A stretch of DNA of 64,000 nucleotides from Sphingobacterium cavernae (lineage in GTDB: Bacteria > Bacteroidota > Bacteroidia > Sphingobacteriales > Sphingobacteriaceae), in contig NZ_VIQM01000018.1 in assembly GCF_008520265.1 (NCBI RefSeq), positions 1-64,000 of the forward strand, written 5' to 3'. Positions 45,664 to 53,798 of this stretch are shown one piece after another (positions within the stretch are counted from its first letter, which is position 1; each line of letters starts with the position of its first letter). The notes under the pieces were generated by a model, which saw only the letters and a list, made by a program, of their open reading frames with translations, did not search any database and was not told the origin of the DNA. The translations under genes were made by a program, and so were the position numbers.

Positions 45664-47469
45664 ATGAAAAGAATAATATCTTTAATCCTTCAACTTTGTA
45701 TAGTTTCCTTGACTTTTGCGCAGCAGCAGCAGCAGCAGCAGCAGCAGTCGTGGATTCGGATAAATCAACTTGGCTATTTGCCAGAAAGTACTAAAGTGTT
45801 GGTTTGGGTTTCCAAAACGGATACTAGAATTAAATCTTTTACAGTAATTGATGCCAAGACCAATAAGTCAGTTTACAAAGGTAAAGTCAATAAAATATTC
45901 GGAAAATATGGTCCTTTTGATCAAGGTGCAAGATTGGATATTTCAGCTGTAAAAAAAGAGGGTACATACATCGTAAAAACGAATGATGGAACTTCATCAG
46001 CTGTGATTAAAATAAATAAAGATGTATATAAAGGATCAGCAGATTATGCATTGCGGTATATGCGTCAACAACGGACATTATTCAATCCCTATTTAAAAGA
46101 TAGTTGTCATACGCACGATGGCTTCACGATGTATGCTTCCTCAGTTGGTTTACCTGATAGCACGCATATTGACGCTGGAGGTGGCTGGCACGATGCGTCC
46201 GATTATTTGCAATATTCCACTACTTCTGCTAACGCAACTTTTCATTTGTTAGCAGCATATCGCGATTTTCCGCAGGTATTTTCAGACGAAAAACAAGCAA
46301 ATGGCTTGGATGGCAAAAATGGAATTGCGGATGTATTGGATGAAGCAAAATGGGGATTAGATTGGTTGTTAAAAATGCATCCTAAACCAAATATGATGTT
46401 CAATCAAATAGCCGATGATCGAGATCATTCTGGATACAGGTTGCCAGGCTTGGATTCTTTATATGGAAGAGGTCATGAGCGTCCAGTATATTTTATCGAT
46501 GGCAAGCCACAGCAACGTGGCAAGTTCATGAATAATACCACAGGCACCAGCTCTACTGCCGCAAAATTCACTAGTGCATTCTCATTGGGGTATCACTTGT
46601 TAAAAAAAACGCACAAAGATTATGCAGAAAAACTGAAGGAAAAAGCCAAAACAGCATATGATTACGCCCACATCAAACCCGGTGTCACACAAACTGTCTC
46701 TGTTAAATCACCTTATATCTATGCCGAAGACAATTGGGTGGACGATATGGAATTAGCGGAAGCAATGATGTATTCTTTGGGTAAAGACAAATCTAATCTT
46801 ACGAAAGGCTTGGATTATGCGCGTCAAGAGCCCGTTACACCTTGGATGATTCGAGACACGGCAAATCATTACCAATATTATCCATTTATCAATTTGGGTC
46901 ATTATGAATTGGCTAAATTGATGGAAGGCAAGCAGAAGGAGGAGGTTTTGAAGTATTACAAAGATGGGATAGAGTACGTGTGGAATAGAGCCAGAGAAAA
47001 TATGTTTTATCGTGGTGTCCCTTACATTTGGTGTAGCAATAATTTAACAACATCCTTTGCTATTCAAGCATATTGGTACAAAAAATTGACTGGCGATGCA
47101 CAATATCAGGAATTAGAACAAGCAAATTTTGATTGGTTATTTGGTGTAAATCCTTGGGGAACAAGTATGGTGATCGGTTTACCTGCTGATGGTGATACCC
47201 CAGTATATCCACATTCATCGTTTACTTATTTGCATAATTATACCATTGATGGTGGATTAGTAGATGGACCAGTTTATGCCAGGACATACAATAATTTAAT
47301 TGGAATTCAGTTATTAAAACCAGATGGTTATGCTGAATTTCAAAGTGATTTAGTAGTTTACCACGATGATTTTGGTGATTACAGCACGAATGAGCCAACA
47401 ATGGACGGTACGGCGTCGTTGATTTATCTGCTCTCAGCAAAGGAAGCAGAGAGTAAAAAAAAAAGATAA
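45664..47469 (+). CDS. Glycoside hydrolase family 9 enzyme with N-terminal Ig-like (CelD_N) domain
   Basis: A 601-residue secreted enzyme. The signal peptide ends at TFA, followed by nine glutamines, then a CelD_N-type Ig domain (IRINQLGYLPESTKVLVW, about 29-118) and an (alpha/alpha)6 GH9 barrel. The catalytic bases Asp 177 and Asp 180 lie in GGWHDASDYLQY and the acid Glu 577 in YSTNEPTMDGTA. GH9 includes cellulases and exo-glucosaminidases; in this context a glucosaminidase on deacetylated amino-sugar glycan is plausible but unproven. The gene ends in a run of ten A residues where a -1 shift would continue into the downstream deacetylase. Confidence 0.9.
   Translation: MKRIISLILQLCIVSLTFAQQQQQQQQQSWIRINQLGYLPESTKVLVWVSKTDTRIKSFTVIDAKTNKSVYKGKVNKIFGKYGPFDQGARLDISAVKKEGTYIVKTNDGTSSAVIKINKDVYKGSADYALRYMRQQRTLFNPYLKDSCHTHDGFTMYASSVGLPDSTHIDAGGGWHDASDYLQYSTTSANATFHLLAAYRDFPQVFSDEKQANGLDGKNGIADVLDEAKWGLDWLLKMHPKPNMMFNQIADDRDHSGYRLPGLDSLYGRGHERPVYFIDGKPQQRGKFMNNTTGTSSTAAKFTSAFSLGYHLLKKTHKDYAEKLKEKAKTAYDYAHIKPGVTQTVSVKSPYIYAEDNWVDDMELAEAMMYSLGKDKSNLTKGLDYARQEPVTPWMIRDTANHYQYYPFINLGHYELAKLMEGKQKEEVLKYYKDGIEYVWNRARENMFYRGVPYIWCSNNLTTSFAIQAYWYKKLTGDAQYQELEQANFDWLFGVNPWGTSMVIGLPADGDTPVYPHSSFTYLHNYTIDGGLVDGPVYARTYNNLIGIQLLKPDGYAEFQSDLVVYHDDFGDYSTNEPTMDGTASLIYLLSAKEAESKKKR
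45721..45747 (+). repeat. CAG trinucleotide repeat (nine units) in the GH9 gene
   Basis: Nine exact CAG units encode nine glutamines at residues 20-28, directly at the predicted mature N-terminus. All units use the same codon, so the tract can change length by slippage in whole codons without losing the frame. Confidence 0.95.
47455..47464 (+). other. A10 slippery tract at the GH9/CE4 junction
   Basis: Ten A residues followed by G contain the canonical slippery heptamer A AAA AAG. In the GH9 frame the tract reads Lys-Lys-Lys-Arg and then stop. In the -1 frame a TAA ends just at the start of the tract, and the frame is then open through the whole deacetylase gene. A purine-rich AGGAAG lies about 12 bases upstream and a small GCGC hairpin about 17 bases downstream. 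This fits programmed frameshifting or polymerase slippage. Confidence 0.6.
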
Positions 47470-47489
47470 CAGATGAATATGGCGCTGTA

Positions 47490-48149
47490 GTGCGCGGTAA
47501 TCCAGAGAATAGAAATATAAGTCTCGTTTTTACAGGTGATGAATTTCGAGATGGATTACCGCATATTAGCCACGTATTGGAAAAGAAAGATGTGGGTGCT
47601 TCTTTTTTTGTGACAGGTAAATTTTTAGAAGATAAAAAGTCGGTAAATCTTCTGAAAAAATTAGCAAAGAAAGGACATTATATCGGACCACATTCAGATA
47701 AGCATTTATTGTATTCACCGTGGGAAAATCGTGATAGCTTATTGCTGACCAAAATGGAGTTTGTAAATGATTTGGAAGCGAACGTACAATGTCTGGAAAA
47801 AATAGGTATTGAAAGAGGAAATATTTTTATTGCGCCTTATGAGTGGTACAATAAAAAAATTGTAGAGTGGTCAACAGAAATGGGCTTTCAGGTGTACAAT
47901 TTTACACCGGGGTTGCGAACTCCTGCTGATTATACTTATCCAGAAATGGGTGCTAGATATATGTCTTCCTTTAGGATTTTGAACCAATTACATGAATTTG
48001 AAAAGGCAAACGGGTTGAATGGTTATATTATTCTTATTCATTTAGGGACTGATTCGCGCCGTACGGATAAATTATATTTGAAACTGGAACAAATCATAGA
48101 TGAATTGCGCTCAAAAAAATATAATTTCGTATCGCTTGAAAATTTATAA
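47490..48149 (+). CDS. Polysaccharide deacetylase (CE4 family), probably expressed as a fusion to GH9
   Basis: A 219-residue NodB-type domain from a GTG; the frame is actually open from 47457, inside the A10 tract. The residues before the GTG (DEYGAV) continue naturally into VRGNPENRNISLVFTGDEF, so the domain seems to begin upstream of any start codon. Metal ligands fit CE4: Asp 17 in FTGDE, and His 68 and His 72 in HSDKH. It has no signal peptide of its own, although its neighbours are secreted. The likely product is a GH9-CE4 fusion of about 830 residues. The substrate may be GlcNAc of peptidoglycan or chitin. Confidence 0.8.
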   Translation: MRGNPENRNISLVFTGDEFRDGLPHISHVLEKKDVGASFFVTGKFLEDKKSVNLLKKLAKKGHYIGPHSDKHLLYSPWENRDSLLLTKMEFVNDLEANVQCLEKIGIERGNIFIAPYEWYNKKIVEWSTEMGFQVYNFTPGLRTPADYTYPEMGARYMSSFRILNQLHEFEKANGLNGYIILIHLGTDSRRTDKLYLKLEQIIDELRSKKYNFVSLENL

Positions 48150-48150
48150 T

Positions 48151-48171
48151 TGCGTTTTTTTGCGTGTTTTG
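48151..48171 (+). promoter_or_regulatory. Phased TGCGTTTTT pair upstream of murQ
   Basis: TGCGTTTTTT and TGCGTGTTTT lie exactly 10 bases apart, about 70 bases before the murQ ATG. The pattern, phase and distance are the same as before the GH3 and namZ genes. Confidence 0.5.
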
Positions 48172-48223
48172 TAAAAAAGTCGCATATTTACGATATTAAA
48201 ATAAAATTAAGATTTCGATTTAG

Positions 48224-49039
48224 ATGGTTAATACAACAGAGAAGGATTCGAATTATCAGGATTTGGACAAAATGTCTGTCCTTGAGTTACTTATTAATAT
48301 AAATAAAGAAGATAAAACAGTTCCTTTAGCAGTGGAACGGTCAATCCCTCAGATTGAGGCTTTAGTTGATGTGGCAGTAGCGGGAATGAAAAAAGGTGGT
48401 CGGATTTTTTATATAGGAGCTGGAACGAGCGGTCGTTTAGGTATTTTAGATGCTTCGGAATGTCCACCTACATATGGTGTTCCATTTGATTGGGTAATCG
48501 GTCTTATTGCTGGTGGTGATACCGCTATTCGCAAAGCAGTTGAGTTTGCAGAAGATGATATGCAACAAGCGTGGAAAGATTTAGATGAATATGTAATCAC
48601 AGAAAACGATATTATTATAGGAATTGCAGCTTCTGGTACGACTCCTTATGTGATTGGTGGTTTGCAAGAGGCAAATAAACGTGGCATAGCCACAGGTTGT
48701 GTGGTATGTAATGGCGGTTCACCGATTGCGGCTATCGCAAAATATCCTGTAGAAGTAATTGTGGGTCCTGAATTTGTAACAGGTTCTACACGTATGAAAT
48801 CAGGTACAGCACAAAAATTAGTGTTGAATATGATCAGTACTTCTGTTATGATCCAATTGGGACGCGTGAAGGGAAACAAAATGGTAGACATGCAATTATC
48901 AAATCACAAATTAGTAGGTCGTGGTGTGCGCATGGTTATGGCTGAAACAGGCGCTGAAGAAACTTTAGCAACAGAATTGTTGGAAAAGTTTGGAAATGTG
49001 CGTCAAGCTATCGAAGCATTCAATCAAAAACAATACTAA
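48224..49039 (+). CDS. murQ: N-acetylmuramic acid 6-phosphate etherase
   Basis: A 271-residue SIS-domain enzyme that cleaves the lactyl ether of MurNAc-6-phosphate to GlcNAc-6-phosphate and D-lactate. The SIS core is GGRIFYIGAGTSGRLGILDASECPP, with the catalytic Glu 79 in ASECPPT and a second acid in the FAEDD segment. FVTGSTRMKSGTAQKLVLNMIST is diagnostic. Length is slightly shorter than E. coli MurQ. It is cytoplasmic, and is followed by a symporter gene after 16 bases. The product feeds NagA, which is also in this window. Confidence 0.95.
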   Translation: MVNTTEKDSNYQDLDKMSVLELLININKEDKTVPLAVERSIPQIEALVDVAVAGMKKGGRIFYIGAGTSGRLGILDASECPPTYGVPFDWVIGLIAGGDTAIRKAVEFAEDDMQQAWKDLDEYVITENDIIIGIAASGTTPYVIGGLQEANKRGIATGCVVCNGGSPIAAIAKYPVEVIVGPEFVTGSTRMKSGTAQKLVLNMISTSVMIQLGRVKGNKMVDMQLSNHKLVGRGVRMVMAETGAEETLATELLEKFGNVRQAIEAFNQKQY

Positions 49040-49055
49040 ACATTAAAGACTATAT

Positions 49056-50564
49056 ATGTCTCCTATAATATTATTATCATTTCTAGTAGTTTATTTTGCT
49101 GTATTATTGGCTGTTTCACATTTTACATCTAAAGGCTCGGCAGATAACTCCACCTTTTTCGTAGCTAACCGTAATTCCAAATGGTATTTAGTTGCTTTTG
49201 GAATGATTGGTACTGCACTATCAGGTGTTACATTTATTTCTGTTCCAGGAGATATTGGTAATGCACCGGCTGGTTTAGCAGCGAATAATTTTAGTTATTT
49301 CCAATTCGTTTTGGGAAATGCACTAGGCTTTATCATTATTGCTTACGTACTATTGCCATTGTATTATCGTATGAATCTAACTTCCATCTATACCTATTTG
49401 GAAGAAAGATTAGGGTATAAAAGTTACAAGTCTGGTGCGATGATCTTTTTAGTGTCACGTACTATCGGTTCAGCATTTCGTCTTTATTTGGTAGCTATTG
49501 TATTGCAACGCTATATTTTTGATGCTTGGAATATTCCTTTTATCGTAACCGTAGCGGGCTGTTTGTTGTTAATTTGGTTATATACCAACAAAGGTGGTCT
49601 AAAAACAATTATTATCACAGATACATTGCAAACTACATTCTTAGTGCTTGCTGTAATTTTGTCAATCTATTTTATGGCAGATGGACTTGGAATTACAGTA
49701 GTAGAAGCATTTGAAAAAGTAAAAGATAGTTCTTATTCTAAAGTTTTTGTTTGGGAAAATCTTTTAGGTGATACAAGACACTTCTGGAAACATATTATTG
49801 GTGGTGCTTTTGTTACAATTGCAATGACTGGTCTTGACCAAGATTTGATGCAAAAGAACTTAAGTATGAAAACAATTGGTGAAGCGCAAAAGAATATGAT
49901 GACTTTCACATCCATTTTTGTGGTTATCAATGTGTTCTTCTTGTGTGTTGGAGCTTTGTTGTATTTCTACGCTGAAGCAAATGGTATCAATGTGAAAGAT
50001 TTGGGTAAGTCGGATTATTTGTACCCAGAGATTGCGTTGAAACATTTAGGATTGTTACCAGGAATCGTATTTATGATGGGCTTGACGGCTGCAACTTTTG
50101 CGACAACGGATTCTGCTTTGACTGCACTGACGACATCATACTGCGTGGATTTCTTAGGTTTCAATAAAAAGGAAAATCCAAATGATCCTAAATTGGTGAA
50201 GCAAAGAAACATTGTACACATGGCATTCTCTATTGTGATGTTGCTTGTGATTTTGTTATTCCATGTGATCAATGATGACTCGGTAGTATCAGCAATTTTC
50301 AAAATTGCGGGTTACACCTATGGGCCATTATTGGGTTTATTTGCCTTCGGTATTTTGACAAAACGTCAAGTGAATGACAATCTTGTACCATATATCTGCG
50401 TGTTGGCACCGATTCTTATTTGGTTAATGACCTTATATGTATTGCCACATACTACATACAAAATTGGTTTCGAATTGATCGTTTACAACGGATTAATTAC
50501 GTTCATATTATTGTGGTTTACTTCTCCAGGAAGAGCTTCAGATAAGCAATTGTCGGCTAAATAA
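49056..50564 (+). CDS. Sodium:solute symporter (SSS family), probable MurNAc or amino-sugar importer
   Basis: A 502-residue inner-membrane protein with about 13 hydrophobic helices. SSS-family motifs include NRNSKWYLVAFGMIGTALSGVTFISVPGD near the N-terminus, MTGLDQDLMQKNLS in the middle, and MGLTAATFATTDSALTALTTSYCVDF. It sits 16 bases after murQ. In Tannerella forsythia a MurNAc transporter gene is clustered with murK and murQ, so import of free MurNAc is the favoured substrate here. No kinase follows, so a MurNAc kinase must be elsewhere if this is correct. Confidence 0.88.
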   Translation: MSPIILLSFLVVYFAVLLAVSHFTSKGSADNSTFFVANRNSKWYLVAFGMIGTALSGVTFISVPGDIGNAPAGLAANNFSYFQFVLGNALGFIIIAYVLLPLYYRMNLTSIYTYLEERLGYKSYKSGAMIFLVSRTIGSAFRLYLVAIVLQRYIFDAWNIPFIVTVAGCLLLIWLYTNKGGLKTIIITDTLQTTFLVLAVILSIYFMADGLGITVVEAFEKVKDSSYSKVFVWENLLGDTRHFWKHIIGGAFVTIAMTGLDQDLMQKNLSMKTIGEAQKNMMTFTSIFVVINVFFLCVGALLYFYAEANGINVKDLGKSDYLYPEIALKHLGLLPGIVFMMGLTAATFATTDSALTALTTSYCVDFLGFNKKENPNDPKLVKQRNIVHMAFSIVMLLVILLFHVINDDSVVSAIFKIAGYTYGPLLGLFAFGILTKRQVNDNLVPYICVLAPILIWLMTLYVLPHTTYKIGFELIVYNGLITFILLWFTSPGRASDKQLSAK

Positions 50565-50632
50565 TAAAGCCTATAAGTGATTTGTGTGTGCAAAAAATTA
50601 ACACTAAGTTTGAGTATTAGTTTTTTGTACAC

Positions 50633-51448
50633 ATGTATCATTTAATAGACGACACGGTTTCCTTTATTCGTCAACGCATTGGCGATTTCACTCCCGAATT
50701 TGGTATTATATTAGGTACAGGCTTAGGAAAGCTTGTCAATGAAATCGAAGTACACTATCAATTAATGTACTCAAACATTCCTAATTTCCCTATTTCCACT
50801 GTTGAATTTCATTCCGGCAAGTTAATATTCGGTACCCTAAATGGTCGAAAAGTAGTAGCTATGCAAGGTCGTCTGCATTTCTATGAAGGGTACAATATGC
50901 AGGAAATTACATTCCCAGTACGGGTAATGAAAGATCTTGGCATACAAAAGCTTTTCGTTTCCAATGCTTCGGGTTCGCTAAATCCAGATATCAAAAAGGG
51001 CGATATTGGAATTATAGATGATCATATCAATCTGTTGCCAGATAATCCTTTACGTGGTCCAAACGACGAACAATATGGGAATCGTTTTCCGGATATGAGT
51101 GCGCCATACGATAAGACTATGCAGCAGCAGGCTATTGAAATTGCGCAGCGAGTAGGGGTAAAAGCGCACCGTGTAGTGTATGTCTCTACGCCAGGGCCTA
51201 ATTTAGAGACGAGAGCTGAATACCGCTATATGCGGATTATAGGTGGTGATATAGTTGGGATGAGTACAGTTCCCGAAGTGATTGTTGCAAATCATATGCA
51301 TTTACCTGTTTTCGCAATTTCCGTAGTTACAGATGAAGGTTTTCATGCGGATTTGAAGCCTGTTTCTTTGCAAGAAATTGTAAAAGTTGCTGCTGAAATA
51401 GAACCCAAAATGACGCAGGTGTTAAAAGAGTTAATTGCACTACAATAA
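50633..51448 (+). CDS. Purine-nucleoside phosphorylase (trimeric type)
   Basis: A 271-residue cytoplasmic enzyme that phosphorolyses purine nucleosides to base and ribose-1-phosphate. Motifs of the low-molecular-mass class are GIILGTGLGKL, EFHSGKLIFG, GRLHFYEGYN (phosphate-binding His), VSNASGSLN, YVSTPGPNLETRAEYRYMR and GMSTVPEV. In the purine-binding loop VVTDEG an Asp replaces the Asn of mammalian PNP, which can affect preference for 6-oxo against 6-amino purines. It lies about 70 bases after the symporter gene. Confidence 0.93.
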   Translation: MYHLIDDTVSFIRQRIGDFTPEFGIILGTGLGKLVNEIEVHYQLMYSNIPNFPISTVEFHSGKLIFGTLNGRKVVAMQGRLHFYEGYNMQEITFPVRVMKDLGIQKLFVSNASGSLNPDIKKGDIGIIDDHINLLPDNPLRGPNDEQYGNRFPDMSAPYDKTMQQQAIEIAQRVGVKAHRVVYVSTPGPNLETRAEYRYMRIIGGDIVGMSTVPEVIVANHMHLPVFAISVVTDEGFHADLKPVSLQEIVKVAAEIEPKMTQVLKELIALQ

Positions 51449-51462
51449 CATCTAAATTTCTT

Positions 51463-51470
51463 TATTTTTG
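51463..51470 (+). promoter_or_regulatory. -7 element of the putative porin gene
   Basis: TATTTTTG matches TAnnTTTG and lies 22 bases before the ATG at 51493. Confidence 0.5.
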
Positions 51471-51492
51471 CCAAGTATATATTGAGTAGTTG

Positions 51493-53478
51493 ATGAGTAG
51501 TTATTTTGTACGCAGCTTATTAAGTTTAATTTTCTTTTTCACATTGACATTTGCACTACAAGCGCAAGTGAATGATGAATTCAGTTCGGCATTGGATTCA
51601 GCTAGAGCCAAAGAGGATAACAAAAAGGATTCGGTAGTTTTTACAGCGAAATATATTCGGTTTGCCACATTAGGGATGTTGAAAAATGCGACCCAAACCC
51701 AGCAAATAGATACTACACATTACAATTTCCAATATTATAATCAACAAAATTTGCCTTGGAATCCCAGTATCCATTTAGGATCTTATGGTTTAGCAACTCG
51801 TGATTTATTATTTCAGCCAACAAAAAAAATAGGTTTTCAACCTGGTTTTCATGCATTGGAGCGTTATTTATTAACTTCTGACTCTGTATTGTACTATCGG
51901 GCAAGAGCTAGATATTCAGAATTATATGCTGTAGGTTTTTTTTTCCAAGACCAAGTATTTAAGGTGAAATTAGCTCAAAATATTCGACCAAATTGGAATA
52001 TAGGTGTTGATTATCATGCCACCAATACGGAGGGGTATTTTTTTAATCAAGATTATTCAGATCGAAAGGGTGCGGTCCATACATGGTATGAGTCTCCAAG
52101 TAAAAGGTATAATTTGCTCGCAAATATGACTTTTAACAAGCTTGATGCACCTGAGAATGGTTCGGTTGTTAATGATACTCTATTTCGGGATAAAAACTTA
52201 AACTCATGGTTTTCAGCGCGAACACGTTTGAATGGTCAAAGACAAACTAGGCCATATAATAAATGGAATGACAACAGCTTCTTTTTGCGTCAATCATATT
52301 TTTTAGGGCGATTGGATACGGTCAATAACGGGTTGCCAGAAATGGAAATACATCCCACTAATGCCATTGCGCATAATACACATATTCGACAACAGCGATT
52401 TGTGTTTTACAAAAATGAAGATGATACGTTTAGTGCTTTTCCATTTGGCAATTTTAAGGAAGTACATGATACAACCAAAGTAACAACCATTTCTAATGAA
52501 TTTACCTATGCTTTTTATTTACGGCCAAAAAGTGTTTTAAAAAATGAAGCTAAATTGAATTTGGGATTTCAAAATGATTTGATATGGTTGGCGGACAGTC
52601 TTTCTTCTAACTTTTATCAAAATTCCTCCGTTAAAGGTGATGCAAGTTATAAATTCTCAGATCGTATTAATTTTAATGTAGGGCTAAATCAGATTGTCTT
52701 GGGACATAATTTTGGCGATTATCTTTATGAAGCAAAAGCAGACATTTTGATTGGTGAGAATGTGGGTAAGATTTCATTGGGGGCATACTCACAAAATAAA
52801 TCTCCTGAAATGGTATTTAATCGTATGAATTATACATACCACCAATGGAATAATGATTTGGATAAGACTAAAACTCAGAATTTATCATTTGCATATACCA
52901 ATCCGAAGTTGGGATTTAAAGGTAGAGTGGAATATTTCTTAATTGATAATTATACCTATTTTAAAGAAATAGATAATCCAAATGAAGACGGTAGATTGGA
53001 TAAAGTGATTGAAGCTGCCCAATATGGAAAATTAAACTTTTTAAAAGCTACTGTAGAACAGAACTTTAAATTTGGTAAATTCCATTTGGATAATCGTGTT
53101 GTTTATCAAAAATCCGATGCAATGGATGTGATAGCGACACCTGAATTATATACTTGGCATAGCTTCTATTTTGATTCGAGATGGTTTGATGTGTTGAATA
53201 TTCGAATTGGTACTGATATTCGATTTAATACACCTTTTGTCACTCCATCTTATTCGATTAATACTGGACAGTTTTATAATACAAATACCAGCTTAGAGTT
53301 TTCAACTTATCCAATAGTTGATTTTTGGGCGACTATGAATATTAAGCGTGTAAATCTTTTTATTAGTAACAATTTTACGAATCAATATTTGTATCCAAAG
53401 GGATACTATTCTGTACGTCGTTATCCAATGAATCCAGCCAACTTTAGATTTGGTGCATCTTGGAAATTTTATGACTAA
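51493..53478 (+). CDS. Putative outer-membrane porin (Porin_10-like)
   Basis: A 661-residue outer-membrane protein from the ATG at 51493; a TTG one codon earlier is less likely. A signal peptide ends FALQA/Q. The body alternates aromatic and polar residues in short strands throughout (HLGSYGLATRDLLFQP, FLRQSYFLGRLDT, FRFGASWKFYD at the C-terminus), which fits a beta-barrel. It resembles the family annotated as putative porin in Bacteroidota. Its substrate is unknown and it is not clearly tied to the amino-sugar genes. Confidence 0.8.
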   Translation: MSSYFVRSLLSLIFFFTLTFALQAQVNDEFSSALDSARAKEDNKKDSVVFTAKYIRFATLGMLKNATQTQQIDTTHYNFQYYNQQNLPWNPSIHLGSYGLATRDLLFQPTKKIGFQPGFHALERYLLTSDSVLYYRARARYSELYAVGFFFQDQVFKVKLAQNIRPNWNIGVDYHATNTEGYFFNQDYSDRKGAVHTWYESPSKRYNLLANMTFNKLDAPENGSVVNDTLFRDKNLNSWFSARTRLNGQRQTRPYNKWNDNSFFLRQSYFLGRLDTVNNGLPEMEIHPTNAIAHNTHIRQQRFVFYKNEDDTFSAFPFGNFKEVHDTTKVTTISNEFTYAFYLRPKSVLKNEAKLNLGFQNDLIWLADSLSSNFYQNSSVKGDASYKFSDRINFNVGLNQIVLGHNFGDYLYEAKADILIGENVGKISLGAYSQNKSPEMVFNRMNYTYHQWNNDLDKTKTQNLSFAYTNPKLGFKGRVEYFLIDNYTYFKEIDNPNEDGRLDKVIEAAQYGKLNFLKATVEQNFKFGKFHLDNRVVYQKSDAMDVIATPELYTWHSFYFDSRWFDVLNIRIGTDIRFNTPFVTPSYSINTGQFYNTNTSLEFSTYPIVDFWATMNIKRVNLFISNNFTNQYLYPKGYYSVRRYPMNPANFRFGASWKFYD

Positions 53479-53540
53479 AAACTATCTGTCTTTTTATTAG
53501 GAATTTACAGTATTTGATAGTAAAAAAGTTTAAAAAACAT

Positions 53541-53570
53541 TTTGAAACTTAAAAATTAGGGCTATATTTG
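53541..53570 (+). promoter_or_regulatory. Promoter of the tRNA-Val cluster
   Basis: TTTG at 53541-53544 and TATATTTG at 53563-53570 are separated by 18 bases, close to the full Bacteroidota consensus. It lies 55 bases before the first tRNA. Confidence 0.75.
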
Positions 53571-53625
53571 CACACGCAATCGGGATAAGGTTGTGGAGTT
53601 CTGATAAAGAAAAACAAAAATGTTT

Positions 53626-53700
53626 GGAGGCTTAGCTCAGCTGGTTCAGAGCATCTGCCTTACAAGCAGAGGGTCACTGGTTCGAATCCAGTAGCCTCCA
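53626..53700 (+). tRNA. tRNA-Val(TAC), copy 1
   Basis: A cloverleaf of 75 bases: acceptor GGAGGCT/AGCCTCC, anticodon stem TCTGC/GCAGA with loop CTTACAA (anticodon TAC), T stem ACTGG/CCAGT with TTCGAAT. Discriminator A is followed by an encoded CCA. Confidence 0.97.
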
Positions 53701-53713
53701 CCAAACATTCTAA

Positions 53714-53788
53714 GGAGAATTAGCTCAGCTGGTTCAGAGCATCTGCCTTACAAGCAGAGGGTCACTGGTTCGAATCCAGTATTCTCCA
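53714..53788 (+). tRNA. tRNA-Val(TAC), copy 2
   Basis: The body is identical to copy 1, but the acceptor stem is GGAGAAT/ATTCTCC, a compensatory change at two base pairs. An encoded CCA follows. The spacer to copy 1 is short. Confidence 0.97.
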
Positions 53789-53798
53789 CCATCCATAC

